From Pleodorina starrii (lineage: Eukaryota > Chlorophyta > Chlorophyceae > Chlamydomonadales > Volvocaceae), in assembly GCA_030267565.1 (NCBI GenBank), contig BRXU01000025.1, forward strand, positions 1,533,501 through 1,597,500: 64,000 nucleotides of DNA, given 5' to 3'. The position numbers and the translations under genes are program-made. Position 1 is the stretch's first letter. Each line of letters begins with the position of its first letter. Shown one piece after another: positions 24,664-36,200 of the stretch. The notes below the pieces were generated by a model that was given only the letters and a program-made list of their open reading frames with translations, did no database searches and was not told the origin of the DNA.

Positions 24664-27600
24664 ATGTACTGTGGCAACCTTACTGAGGCAACCTTACATC
24701 GATATTACGAGGCGAGCTTCATCCACAGCGGAGCCGCTGCTGGTGCACAAGCAGGAATGCCACCGCATCCGCCTCCAACCAGCGCGCCACCCGCGCCCTC
24801 GTCAACAGCGGGATCCAACGCCAAGCCTTCAGGCCACTCCAGCGCTGCGCGCAGATTGTTCCCTTCCGACGGGCAGGCTTCGGGGCACGTCCCTCCCCCG
24901 GCCCCGCCCTCACACCTACCACCTTCCGCTCAGGCTCATCCGCTGCCAAGCCAACAGCAGCAGCCCCCTTCTCAACAACAGCATCCTCAACCGCATCATC
25001 ACCAACAGCAGCCCCAGCCCCATAACCAACAGCATCCCCGGCCTCATCACCACCAGCACCCCCAACCGCACGAACACCCCCACCACCAAGCGCAGCATCA
25101 GCAGCAGCAGCAGCCTGGCTGCCAAGCTCCCGGAACGCAACGCACGCAACCGCCTCAGCCTCAGCCGCACTCCCAACTTCAGCAGCCCGCCCTGCAGTCG
25201 GCGCAGCCCCTGCTGCAGCCTCCCCACCGCCCAGCGCCGGCAGGGCCGCCGCCACCGGTGCAAGTGCCGCAGGGCCCGCTCGCTGCCGGCCTGAATCGCG
25301 GCCGCGGTCAAGCCGCGGCCGCCCGCCCGAATCCCGTCACCGCAGCGGCAGGTACGCAGCGTGACGAGCGCGGCGGCGAGATGGGGAAACGCCACACGTG
25401 GCGCGCGTGTACTGACGGTTCCGGAGCCGTCGACAGGTGCCACACCTGCCGCGTGCGTCGACTGGTCGCTCGCCCGCTCGCCCCCGCTGTTACCTCGTCG
25501 CCCATTTCGTCCAACCCTAGCATCGCAGCCGAGCTGCGCTCTTCTCCATCCTTTTCGCAGCAGGCCTTCCACCACTGATCGTCTTCTGCTCCCGCTGCTT
25601 CTCGGGCTGTTTGCTCGTCCCGATGTTTGCTGACGCTGTTGCTGCCGCGCCTGGTGCTGCCCTGCGCGCTGCAGTCGGCGCCCCGCTGGGGTCCTTCGCG
25701 CCGCTGTCTTCAATGGGGGTGAGGGCCCCGCCGCCCGCACTCACGCCCTCTCCGGAGGTCGCAATGGCGATGGGCGTCGGTCCGCTTCAGGCAAGCAGGG
25801 CTGGGGCGAGAGCGGGGCTATACCGTGACCACAGCCAGGCGGCCGCCGCCGCCGTCCGTGGTCCGAGGCCACCGCGGACATGCGGGGCACCGGGAAGCCG
25901 GGTTAGAGGGTTCCGTAGGGGCACAAGCGGCGCGTGGCAAAAGCGGGGTGTGGACTTCCATCAGAGGATTTCCATCATGAGGTTGTGGCCACGGGATGAG
26001 GGGTTGGGGGGTCGCTCAATGTGGGTCGGCTTGGGGTACCGTAACTCAATGTGGGTCGGCTTGGGGTTACGCAATGTGGGTCGGCTTGGCTCTCTGTGCC
26101 TGTGGCCTGGGTCCAACGAACTCGGGTCAAGACTAATAGACTAATAGACTAATAGACTAATAGAGGTTTCCCTGGTCTTGGCTTCCCCTCAAGGCCAGGG
26201 AAAGGGAAAGGGGTCACACCTTCCGGCGCTGGCATGTAGCGAGTCCGCCGAAAGCACCGCTGCGCCTTCCCAATCCGCCCCACAAACTCCACCTCTCCCG
26301 TTTGCTGTGCTTCGCGCCTGCTCTCTGCCCCCGCGTTTCCACGGTGAGGCAAGCAGTGCGCTCGGCACGCAACCCTCGGATCGCTCGGCTCCGTCTCTGA
26401 GTGCCGCATCGCTCCGATGTGCCTTCCATGAACCCCCTCTCGATCTATTAGCTCCTCGGCATTCCGTCCCTCCGCTTCGGTTATCGGCATCTTCTCTCTC
26501 ACTCCTCAGCGTGCTCTGCCCCCTCCCAACGTCTCTCCCCTCGCGCCCCGCCCCGCCCCCCCCCCAGGCCTGCCTGATGGCCAACCCCAGGGTCAGGTGA
26601 GCCGAGCAATCGGGGGAGCGACGGCAGCGGCTGCGGCAGCGGCTGCGGCTGGATGGGGAAGGGCCGGGCTTGGTTTTCAGGGGCGGCAGGGAGGGGCGTT
26701 CCAGGATGGCACGGTGGCAGGTCTTCCCTCCTGCAGGACGGGCGGGGTGGTATTATGGTTTATGGATGACACCGCAGCGGGGGAGCGGAGGCGGCGTTGG
26801 GGGGACGGGGTGGGTAATGCTTCGTTTGTCACGCCCGTGACCTTGAGCAGGGGCTTGCCCAGGCGGCTTATCTTCAACCCGTCGCTGTTCCCCAAAGCCA
26901 AACGCTCCTCCCTACGGCTGCGCCTTCCGTCCCCGCTGTCCATCGCCTAATTAGGCCACCGCCCGACGGCGCATCATTTTTTCAGCAGCAGCAACAACAA
27001 CAACAACAACAGCAGCAGCAGTTGGGGCAGCCGTACAATCCCCAGCTGCTCCGCCAGCCTTATTCCCAGCCCCAGCTGCAGCCCCAGCCGTACAATCCCC
27101 AGCTGCTGCAGCAGCAGCGGCCCCCGGCGGCCGTCAATGCCGGAAACTACGGACCGCTGGGCCCGTCCAGGGTCGGCGGCGGCGGCGGCCTGGCGGCGGC
27201 GCCGCTGAGTGCGGGCATGGCGGCGAGGAGGAGCACAGCGGAGCCGCTGGCGGCGGCCGCCTCCGGCGGAGGCGGCGGAGGCGGAGGCGCAGGGCTGGGG
27301 ATGCCTGGCAGCGGCGGCGCCCCGCGAGCGTTGCAGAGATCCGCCACCGCCCCTCATTCGGCGAGTTCTCGTGGCAGCGGCAGCGGCAGTGGCGGCGTCG
27401 GCGTGGCAGCGTCTGAGTTCGGCATTGGTGCCGGCGGCGGCGCGCCGCAAATGCAGCCACTGGCTCACCCACGCCCTCCGCCAACCAGCCAGCAGTGCCC
27501 GCCGCCGCCGCCGCTACAGCCGCCACAGGCCCCAGCGGCGGCGGTGGCGGCGGCTGCGGCTCCGCCGCCGCCGCCGCAGCAGCCAGCTCAGCGCAAGCCG

Positions 27601-29133
27601 CTCGCCGCCCACAAGATGCCGTCGTGGATGCGGCGGGAGGTACAGCCGCGGCTGGCGGCGGAGGCGGGGCCGGGGTCGGCGGCAGCCGCGGCGCCGCCAC
27701 TGGAGCGTGTGTCGGAAGAGATGACTCCGCTGGCGGCGCCGGGGCCTCCTGTCTGGTGGCAACAGCCGGAGCAGCAGCAGCATGTGTCGTACCAGCGCAG
27801 CGGCGGCGGCGAATCAAGCTGCCGTACAAGCGGCGGCGGCTCCTGGTCGGATGATGACAGCGTGCAGCAATCGGTGGAAGGCTTGCCGCGGAACGGCGGC
27901 GGCGCCGTCGGCGCCGCGGGTGCAGCGGCGGCGGCGGCGGCGGCGCCGCCGCCGCCGCCGCCCGCGGAGCCGCGCGTCGCGCCGGGTGCCGTTGCAGTGG
28001 CGATTAAGACGCTGCGGGCCGGCGCCGGTGTTGGCAGCAGCGTCGGGGAGCCTAGCGGGGCGCGGGATGGAGCGGGTGCTGTCGTGGCGAGGGGCTCGGT
28101 CGCCGCGGCGGCGGCGGCCTTGGCTGCCGCGGCGGCGGCGACGCCGGAGATGCCCTCACCCGGTCCGGCAGAACGATGGAAGCAGGCGGCGGTAGCCGTG
28201 ACGTCGACGGGTCGGCGGTCAGTGGCGCAATGGCCGCCGCCGGCGGCGGCGGCGGTGGCGGCGGAAACGGCCTCGGGGTCTGGTACCATGCGCGGCGGCG
28301 GCGGCAGGAGCGGCGACGAGGACTCTGACGGCGGCGGTGACGTCAGCCTGCGGCGACGCGGGCCCAGGACCGCACTGTTTCCGCCCTCGACTGACGGGAG
28401 TCCGAAGGCCACAACGGCTGTTTCCGCGACGGCGTCGGCGTCAGCGTCGGCCACACCCACGGCCCCCTGCGGCAGCAGCGGCGGCGTCCGGTCCGCGGCC
28501 GCCAAAGCGACGCTGGATCAGCTCTCCGTGCGCTTCGCGTCGCGGGATCCGTTGGACGACGACGCGCATTCCCAACCGTCAACCTCCAACGGCCCGGCCG
28601 GCGCTAGCAGCGGCGGTGGAGGCGGCTGGCTCGCAGGCCTGTGGCCGTCGCCCTCTCCGTCGCCATCCAAGCGCGAGCCGCCGCCGGCAGTGCAGCGTAC
28701 GGCGTCGTCGCCGTCAGGCGGAGGCGGAGGCGCCGCTCCCAGCCACGACAGCGACGGCGACGTCGACGGCGACGACGTGCAGGAGCCTCAGCCCAGCATT
28801 ACGCCGCTGGGAGTGCTGTCTGCCGTACAGATGCAGCGGCTCCGAGAAGCGCCGTGGGCCGTGAGTGGCAGCACTCTCCGCGGCGGCGGTGGTGGCGGGG
28901 ATGGCGGCGGCGGCGGCAGCGACGAATTCCAGTCGGCAGAAGAGGGCAGCGGCGGCGAAGGCGACGCGGTGGAGGGTGCGAGTGCGGCAGCATCAGCGTC
29001 TGTGGCCTCTGGCGCGACGCGGGGCGGTCCAGGAGTCGGGGGTGTGCAGGGTACTGGACTGCCAGCACCGCCGCCGCCAGCACCGCCGGCCCTTCCGGTT
29101 AGTGCCGAGAAGTCCAAGGCAGGAGCGGGGGCT

Positions 29134-29167
<34 letters not shown>

Positions 29168-30292
29168 TTGCGGCAGTCGCCAGCTCTGCGGCTGCACGGG
29201 CAGTCGCTGGCGGCGGAGCGCCGCCACCACCACCGCCGCCAGGGCCGCCGCCGCCACCGGCCTTCTCCTCTCCCGCCGCTGCGCGGCCTGCGCGGCCGCC
29301 CCCACCGCCAGGACCGCCCCCGCCGCCGCCGCCGGCCGTGGGGAGCCGCGCGCCACCGCCGCCGCCGCCACCCCCAGGCCCGCCGCCGCCGCCACCGACC
29401 ACCGGGGCTGCCGCCTCCTCCGCTGGCGGCAGTCGCGTTGCGCCTCCGCCGCCGCCACCTCCAGCCGCCGCCGCCGGCGGCGGCAGCATGAACGCCGTAT
29501 TCGACGCGATTCGATCCGGAGCCTTCCAGCTGCGGGCGGCGAAACAGCAGGCGCAGGCGCAGGCGGGCGGCGCCGCCGTCGCCGCCGCGGGGCCTTCATC
29601 TAGTACTGGCGGGCCAGCGACGCCGGCGGCGGCGGCCCGCGGCGGCAGCGGGGGCGGCATGGACGCGGCCCTAGCCGCGATCCGCTCAGGAGCCTTCCAC
29701 CTGCGATCCAGGTGAGCTGTGTTCTGACTGTGTTTCTACCAAGATGCATCCCCCGCCCTTCCTTCGCTGCGGCATCTTCTCTCTTACCCATTGACCGCCG
29801 CATTGACCCCATTGACCCCGCTTTGCCGCGCGCAGGTCCAAGTCGGCCGCGGGCCCGGGTCGCAAGGGGCGGCAGCTGGCGGAAGATGCGGCCAAGGCGG
29901 CAAGCTCCGGAGCCGCCAGCCACACACCCCAGGTATTGGTACTACTGGTGCTGCCACCTCCTTTTCAACCCCGAAGCCCCCTACTTATTAGCTGTCACTG
30001 GTACCTTGTCGGACCCCTCCCCCCCAGGCACTTGGCATTTCAACCTCTCACCCCGCCGCCGCCCTTCCCAATGCGGTCTGATCTTTATTACCCCTCTTCC
30101 TTGCCCCCCTGCCGTGCCGCCTGGCGCGACCCCCCTCCCCCTCCCAAGGCCCGCCTCATTGCCCGGGCGCAGCAGCTTCGCAGCGTTATGGCTTTGGATG
30201 CGTGCAGCAGCGACAGTGGCAGTGACGGCGAGGGCGGCAGCGGCGGCGGCGGCGACGAGGGCGGCGGTGGGTGGCTGCGCGACGAGCTCTGA
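24664..30292 (+). CDS. Pro-rich protein with two WH2-like motifs and an acidic Trp tail; possible actin nucleation-promoting factor (second paralogue)
   Basis: Exons 24664-25351, 25675-25790 (GC donor), 26568-26596 (29 nt), 26955-29711, 29836-29932 and 30149-30292 keep phase and sum to 1277 codons. Residues 90-170 are Gln/His-rich. MPSWMRREVQPRLAAE begins at 499, as in the upstream paralogue. Residues 979-1115 are polyproline blocks like profilin-binding regions. MNAVFDAIRSGAFQLR (1123) and MDAALAAIRSGAFHLR (1180) resemble WH2 actin-binding helices, also like formin DAD motifs. The last 47 residues begin with an amphipathic ARLIARAQQLRSVMALD segment and end in a Ser/Asp/Glu/Gly tail with Trp1271 (WLRDEL), the order of a WASP-family WH2-connector-acidic end. 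No WH1, SCAR-homology or FH2 domain is visible. The N-terminus is uncertain (ATG 24664 or 24759, or an upstream exon). The role is inference. Confidence 0.62.
26015..26165 (+). repeat. Two short tandem repeats in intron 2 of the second paralogue
   Basis: Three copies of CAATGTGGGTCGGCTTGG (26015-26091) are followed by four copies of the 9-mer GACTAATAG (about 26130-26163). Both lie in the 777-nt intron that uses a GC donor. The CTAATAG repeats resemble branch points, which may be coincidental. Confidence 0.7.
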
Positions 30293-30697
30293 TGGGCCGT
30301 ACATGCCGTACACCGTCCGTTGCGCGGTGTGTCCCCGCGCCGCCGGACCGCCGCCGCGGTCTGTTTGCTGTTCGTGCACTCGTGTTTATGTGTGTGTATG
30401 CGGCAGGTATGCGGCATGTACTGCCGCAGCGCATGTGGGTGCTTTTGGGTGTTTTGGGGGCCGGTGCACATCCGCGGTTGGTGCGGGCGGGTGAGTCAGG
30501 TGCACACATTGCGCACCACCGGCCAGGAGGGGACAGGGGCCCTGCCGCAGGGGCGTCTGAAGAGGGCCGCCTGTTATCATCGCCGACGGGCCGGGGAGGG
30601 GAGGGGACCTGCCGCACGCGGTTGCAGGGCTTTTGCCGCGGATGCGCGCCTGTGCATGGACTCCGCAGGAGGAGAGGGAAGGCGGGGTACCGCATTC

Positions 30698-30702
30698 TGT
30701 AA
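30698..30702 (+). terminator. TGTAA polyadenylation signal of the WH2-like gene
   Basis: Lies 405 nt after the stop at 30292. It is the first TGTAA downstream. Confidence 0.55.
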
Positions 30703-32189
30703 GACGAAGATAAGGACCGGGGAGGTGGGTGAGTGTGTGGTGTGATGTGAGATGTGGTGTGATGTGAGCTTTGCGCTATGGAGAGGAGTGTGCGTGTAGG
30801 CGGAGGTGTGTGCGGGTGTGACGGGGACTGGGCGAGGGTTGGATGGATGGATGGATGGATGGATGGATGAAGTCCCGGGAGAGGTGGAGGGGGTGGGTTT
30901 AGAGGCGCAGCGAGGCGGGGTCAGGGCGCAGCGGTCATGTGGGTTGCACGTGTATTTGTGCAGCTGATTCTATAGCCCATAAGACCTCCCCAGAAAGTCC
31001 GTTCGCGAGCGACGCCTTGGTTTACTTTGCTGCTGTTCATCCTAACACACTTCCCGAATGGAGCAGTGGCGGGGGCGGGGGCGGCATGGCGCAGGCATGA
31101 GGATGGCGGAGCAGTAGCGGGGGCGGGGGCGGAGGAGCGGTGGCGGTGACGCTGACGGCGGCGCAGTGGCGGTGGCGTCGTCGTCTTCGCGTGAGAGTAT
31201 TACTCAGTGAGTGTTTGGGCATGTGTTGGCAACAGAGGCCAAGTTGAATGAGAAGCGCGGCGAATATAATTCAGACGACCGGAGCAACCCTGGGGCGAAC
31301 GGGCACCCGGCCTTTTGAGGTGGTGGGGCGGACGGCCTGTCTCGTCGTTTGGTTACATGCCGATACGTGTACAGAAAGTCGGGTAGAAAGCGAGGCGGCG
31401 GCACAGCACACACCGGTCGTTTATGCCAAGAGCTCTCGGGCCACCGGTATACGTTTGTTGGACGGGGGTGGTGGCGGTGGTGGGGAACAAGCGCACGTTC
31501 CGTCACCCAGAGCTGAATCGCACATACGGTATACAACAGGCGGAAGACGAGAGTCAGCAAATGGTCCAGCAGACACACCCAACAGGAGCGGACGGATGCA
31601 AAACAGCACGACGGACGCATATGGTATACATATGGGGGGCAGTGGCTTCCAGGGTCTACCAAACTGCACCACTCGCAAACCTAAAACCCAACACCCGCAC
31701 CGGTAGCTTTCCGTCCATCGCAATGTCCGTCCGGCCCACGTCGGCGAATTCCCCCGGCGTCCCCACCAGGGCTGGCAGCAGGCGAGCCGCACCGATGTAA
31801 CCGAGGCGGCCGAGGTTGGCGCTTTTAGCCGCCAGGACAACTAAAGTCGCCGTTACGGTGCACTACAGCCTGCCGTACTCAACAGCGCAGAATCCTAACC
31901 GCCAACGGCCGGGTCGTTAAAACTCCAAAACGGCCCGGTAGCGAGGAAACGCGGGCACGGCGCCAACGGCGGCGAACAACACAGCGGGAACGACGGACGC
32001 TGTGAACAGATGAATGTACGATGAAACGACTAAACGGCTACGAAAGTCAAGAGGCTGGACGAGCGACTGCGGGTCCGGACTCGGACGAGAGTTTCACGAA
32101 ATAAGAGCACATGTGCACAATCCTAAGAATCGTAACTGGTCAAGACCACAGAGTTTTTGAACGGCAAGAACAATTCATTCAGCCGAACC
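30703..32189. other. Spacer between two convergent genes; no gene recognised
   Basis: Contains a (GGAT)n run at 30840-30868, G-rich simple sequence near 31065-31160, and unique sequence with no convincing ORF or splice pattern. Confidence 0.45.
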
Positions 32190-32194
32190 TTACA
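32190..32194 (-). terminator. TGTAA polyadenylation signal of the hydrolase gene
   Basis: TTACA on plus is TGTAA on minus. It is the first after the stop at 33235, giving a 3' UTR of about 1.05 kb that includes a (CTACGAATACTA)n tandem near 32768-32820. Confidence 0.45.
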
Positions 32195-33234
32195 CACACA
32201 CACACACATTATTTCTTTATTTGGATATACAGCTCAGAAGTTGTTGACGGCAGCGAAGTAAGCGGCACTACCTTCACCGCTCCCGTGCTCTCGCCTCCTT
32301 CCCCCACGCACACGTCTCCGGCCAATACACACACAGCGCTCGACGCATCGCCAAAGTCCTCGGTGGCACTCAGCAGGAGCTTTATGACGGCTCGACTTTA
32401 TGCGATCAAACCTACTTAAGATATCTCGAACGCAAGCTGACCAGGCAACGCCAGGCAAGGTTACGGCCAGGTTATGGCCATTCGATGCTACGCTACCCCA
32501 CCAGCTAGCCCCTCCCGTTCGCGGTAGCGCAGCGCAATGCAGGTGCAGCGCGTGTATTCAGGGACGGATGAAGGTGAAACGATGAAACATGAAAGACCCG
32601 CTAGGCTCGTAGGCTGCAATGCGCGGCGGCCGACTCGGGGGGCTCGTTGGCTCCCACCTGCCCCCTCGAAGACGCCCCCCCCGGGGAGGATCCATTGGGG
32701 TCCCCTGGAGCAACAGACAGCGCAACAACAGAACACGAAAGGCCCAATAACGAAGACCTGCGACACTGCTACGAATACTACTGCTACGAATACTACTACT
32801 GCTACGAATACTACTAGGTCTACTACTGACTAATACCAACTACACGAAGAACCTCTAGGATGAATCCTTCTGAAGTAAATATCCTTTTGGAGGCCTTCTG
32901 CGGGTCGTAATTCGAGAAACAGGTTCCGAGGTGCTCTGCATCCCAAACAGCTGCAAGGAAAATGAACCGAGCCTAACGGCCACGACCAACGACCAACGAC
33001 AAAAGCAACTGCTCCATGGTGCGGGCGAGGAGGCCGGCGTGGCGCAAATGCCGCATCATCTTCCTATCCCGCCCGCCACAACCTCGCCGCGACAACCCGC
33101 GACGCTTCCCTTGTCGTTGGCGACAGCCAAACGAACCGGTTGCTGCTGTCGTCCATCTCTTCAACCACCAGCGGCTCCCTGCCAACCTCCTCCACACCCT
33201 CGTGGCCCCTCGGAGCCCCTCGTCACCCCCGACG

Positions 33235-36200
33235 CTACATCTCGTCTCCCTGCTGCCCCGCCTCCGCCTCCGCCTCCGCCGTCGCCTCTACCACCAACCT
33301 CGCCCCCCGCCCCACACTCGCGCCCGCCGCCTTCGCCTCAGCCTCCTCTTCCTTCATCGCCGTCGCTGCCGCGCCGCCGACCGCAGCCTTTCCTGCCCCT
33401 GCCGCCGCCGCCGCCACGGCCGCCGTCTCCGTCGAACGGTCATCCTCCGAAACCACATCTCCCGCGATGAGTACGGCACGGTTGAGTCCCACTTCCGTGA
33501 GCTCCAGTTCTAGGAGGAGGCGGGCGTCATCCCAGAGGTCGGGCCAGGGGCGGCTGCGGCCATGCCTGCGCCCGCGTGTTGTGTGTTTTGCCGTACATCA
33601 CGGAGGGCGGCGGCGCAAGCCGCTATGCTCAAGAGGGCAAACAGGCGGCGGGCGCGCACGCGTGCATATGTGTGTAGGTTTGTGTAGGTGTGTGCATGTC
33701 TGTGCGCACTGTCACCAATTAGGGAGGATGCAGTCGAGCAACGCACCATGCGTGATTGCGTTTTTGTGTGTTGTTCGTGCAAGTGCATGTTTGTTGAGCA
33801 ATCTATTTTACTTCAGGTACGGATTGCCGCATTGAGAAGCACAATTGAGGTTTGTTTGTGACGTGCGGTGCGGTGCGGAAGTGCGGAGGAATGGGTGCAC
33901 GCTGCCAGAATGAGGCCGTGGCTGCAGCTTGCTGCCGTACAACGTGCAGTACAATGTCGCACCTGGCAGCGGAGTCAAAACGGGTCAGTGGCGGCGGCGG
34001 CGCCGGCTCGGACTGCACCCGCCGCGGGCCCTTGCCGCTGTCGCTGCCGCCGCCGCCGTCGTAGCCGTCGTCGTCGCCGTCAGGTGCCGGAGCCACCGGA
34101 GCCGCCGGCGACTGCGGATGCTGCTGCGGCTCAGCCACAGCTCGCGGCTCTTTCCCGCTCGTGCCGCCACTGCCGCCGCCATTGCCGCCGCCATCGCTGC
34201 CGCCATCGCTCACGGCGGCGCGTGGCGACGACGGTGACGGCGACGGTGACAACGGCGAAGCTGGCGACGACGACGTCGACGGCTCCACCGCCAACAGCAC
34301 ACCGCTGGTGGTGGCGGCGGCGGGCGAGCGGCGGTGCTGGCTGAGGCAGCGGCGGAGGTCCGCCGCGATCGCCGCCACAACCTCCTCCGTCGCCATAGCT
34401 GCCGTACCATCATCATCGCCATTGTCATCGGCGTCTGCCGTAGCACTCGGTACAGCAATGTCGTACGCCGCCGACTCCACCCCCGGCAGCTCCCGTACGT
34501 GCGTCGCGGACAGCGATCTTGATGGCGACGACACGAATCCGTTGTCCTCCAGGATCCGGGCACACCGTTCGAATCCGCCGCCGCCGCCGCTGCCACTCAT
34601 GTCGTACACGGTGTGTGCCCCGGGTGCGCAGTCGGCGCTGTCAGTCCATCGCCGCCGCACGGCGCCGGCGCTGGTGGGCGGGGGCGGCCCCTGTACGACA
34701 CCGCCGAGTACAGCAGTGTCGTCCAACACCCGCCGGGACAATGGGTGCGGGTGCAACAGTCCTCGATCCGTCAGCTGTTGCTGCTGCAGCCTCTCCTGCC
34801 TCCGCAACATCAACCGGAGCTCCGAAACCGTGATCCGCCGCTGCAGCGGCGGCGGTGGCGGCGATGGCGATGACGGCGCCGCCGCCGCCACCGTAGGGGT
34901 CGGCGGCGGCAGGGTCGGCGGCGTGGCGGTTTGCAGCGGCAGTTGGGCGGTTAGGCGGCGCCGGACCTCACGAGCGCCCGCCACGCCGACGCCGGAGCTC
35001 GCCATGGACAGTACGTCAGCCACCAGCTACGACAGGTACGGCGGCGGGCGGGGGTAAAGGAAGAGACGTTGGGTACAATATCATCCGGGACATCAAAAAC
35101 CCAAATCCCAGCCTCGAGCGCCCCAACCCCGGCCCCCCGTGTGCGCACCTCCTTTCCCCACCCCCCCACATCCTGATGCTCGTCCCGAAGACATGCCGTA
35201 CACCGTGTTCATTACACGACAAGTGCCGTACGAGGACTCATTTACCTGCTGCTGCCAGGCCGGGTCGATCAGCAGTTGCGCGTGAGAGTGGTCCGGGTGG
35301 AACAAAACCTTGGCAGCGTAGTGCCGTACAAACTCCATCACCTGAAAAAAAGTCGGTAGGTGTCGGTTGGTCGGTGTACATTGGGAGTGTACATTGCTGC
35401 GAGGTGGGAGCACACATACAAGACGGCCGCTTTTCGGTTAATTGTACGACAAAATGACAAACATATGGACCCTCACAAGCGGCGCGACCCAAACAATCAT
35501 TCCAGCACGACCAACGGGAATTACCTAACCGGCAAACCACCAACTGCCAACTACCTACAACCGCAAAGTTGCGTGTATTTGCTTTCCGCCGCCGCCTCAC
35601 CGCGCCCACGTGGATAAGCTCGTCGCCGCCACCCATGGAGATGAGTGTACGGCATGGCACATCCTGTTGTACAACAATACGATGGTGAGTACAGCACAGG
35701 ACAGCGGAGTGGGGGTCGAATGTGGAGTCGCGGAGGGAGGGCATGCGGGGGCGGGATGTGTGTTCGGGGGAGGTGGCGGCCTGCTCTCAGTTTTGGTCCT
35801 ATTGACGTCATGTGCGGCTGTAAAAGTGTATGATCAAGCTCCAGGTGCAAGCAAGTGTTATTGAAGCCTCATTCCCGGTGCTCCACCGATCGTGCACCTG
35901 CCAGGGAGGACAACCCTTTTTTATCAAGCAAGATTGTCTGCTGTACTGCCGTACACCCGTGTAGTCGTACATGCGGCCAGAGGTTGAGGTCGGACCAGTA
36001 GAAGCGGCGGCACATGGCGGCGGCGCAGTGGAGGTCCCTCGAGATGAAGGCGCGGATGTAGTCCTGCAGTACAGTGGTTGACGGTTATCAGTTATCAATA
36101 AAACGGACTTGGACGGTTAGGATGGTTAGGACAGTTAGGAAATGCGGTTGGCTGGCCCCCCCTGCTCTCCGTGATGGGCTTCAGCGCTTCACCCTCGAGG

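Noticed and set aside
29056..29711. Formin interpretation of the polyproline plus DAD-like tail
   Set aside because: No FH2 domain between the polyproline region and the DAD/WH2-like motifs. Acidic Trp tail fits a WCA end better.
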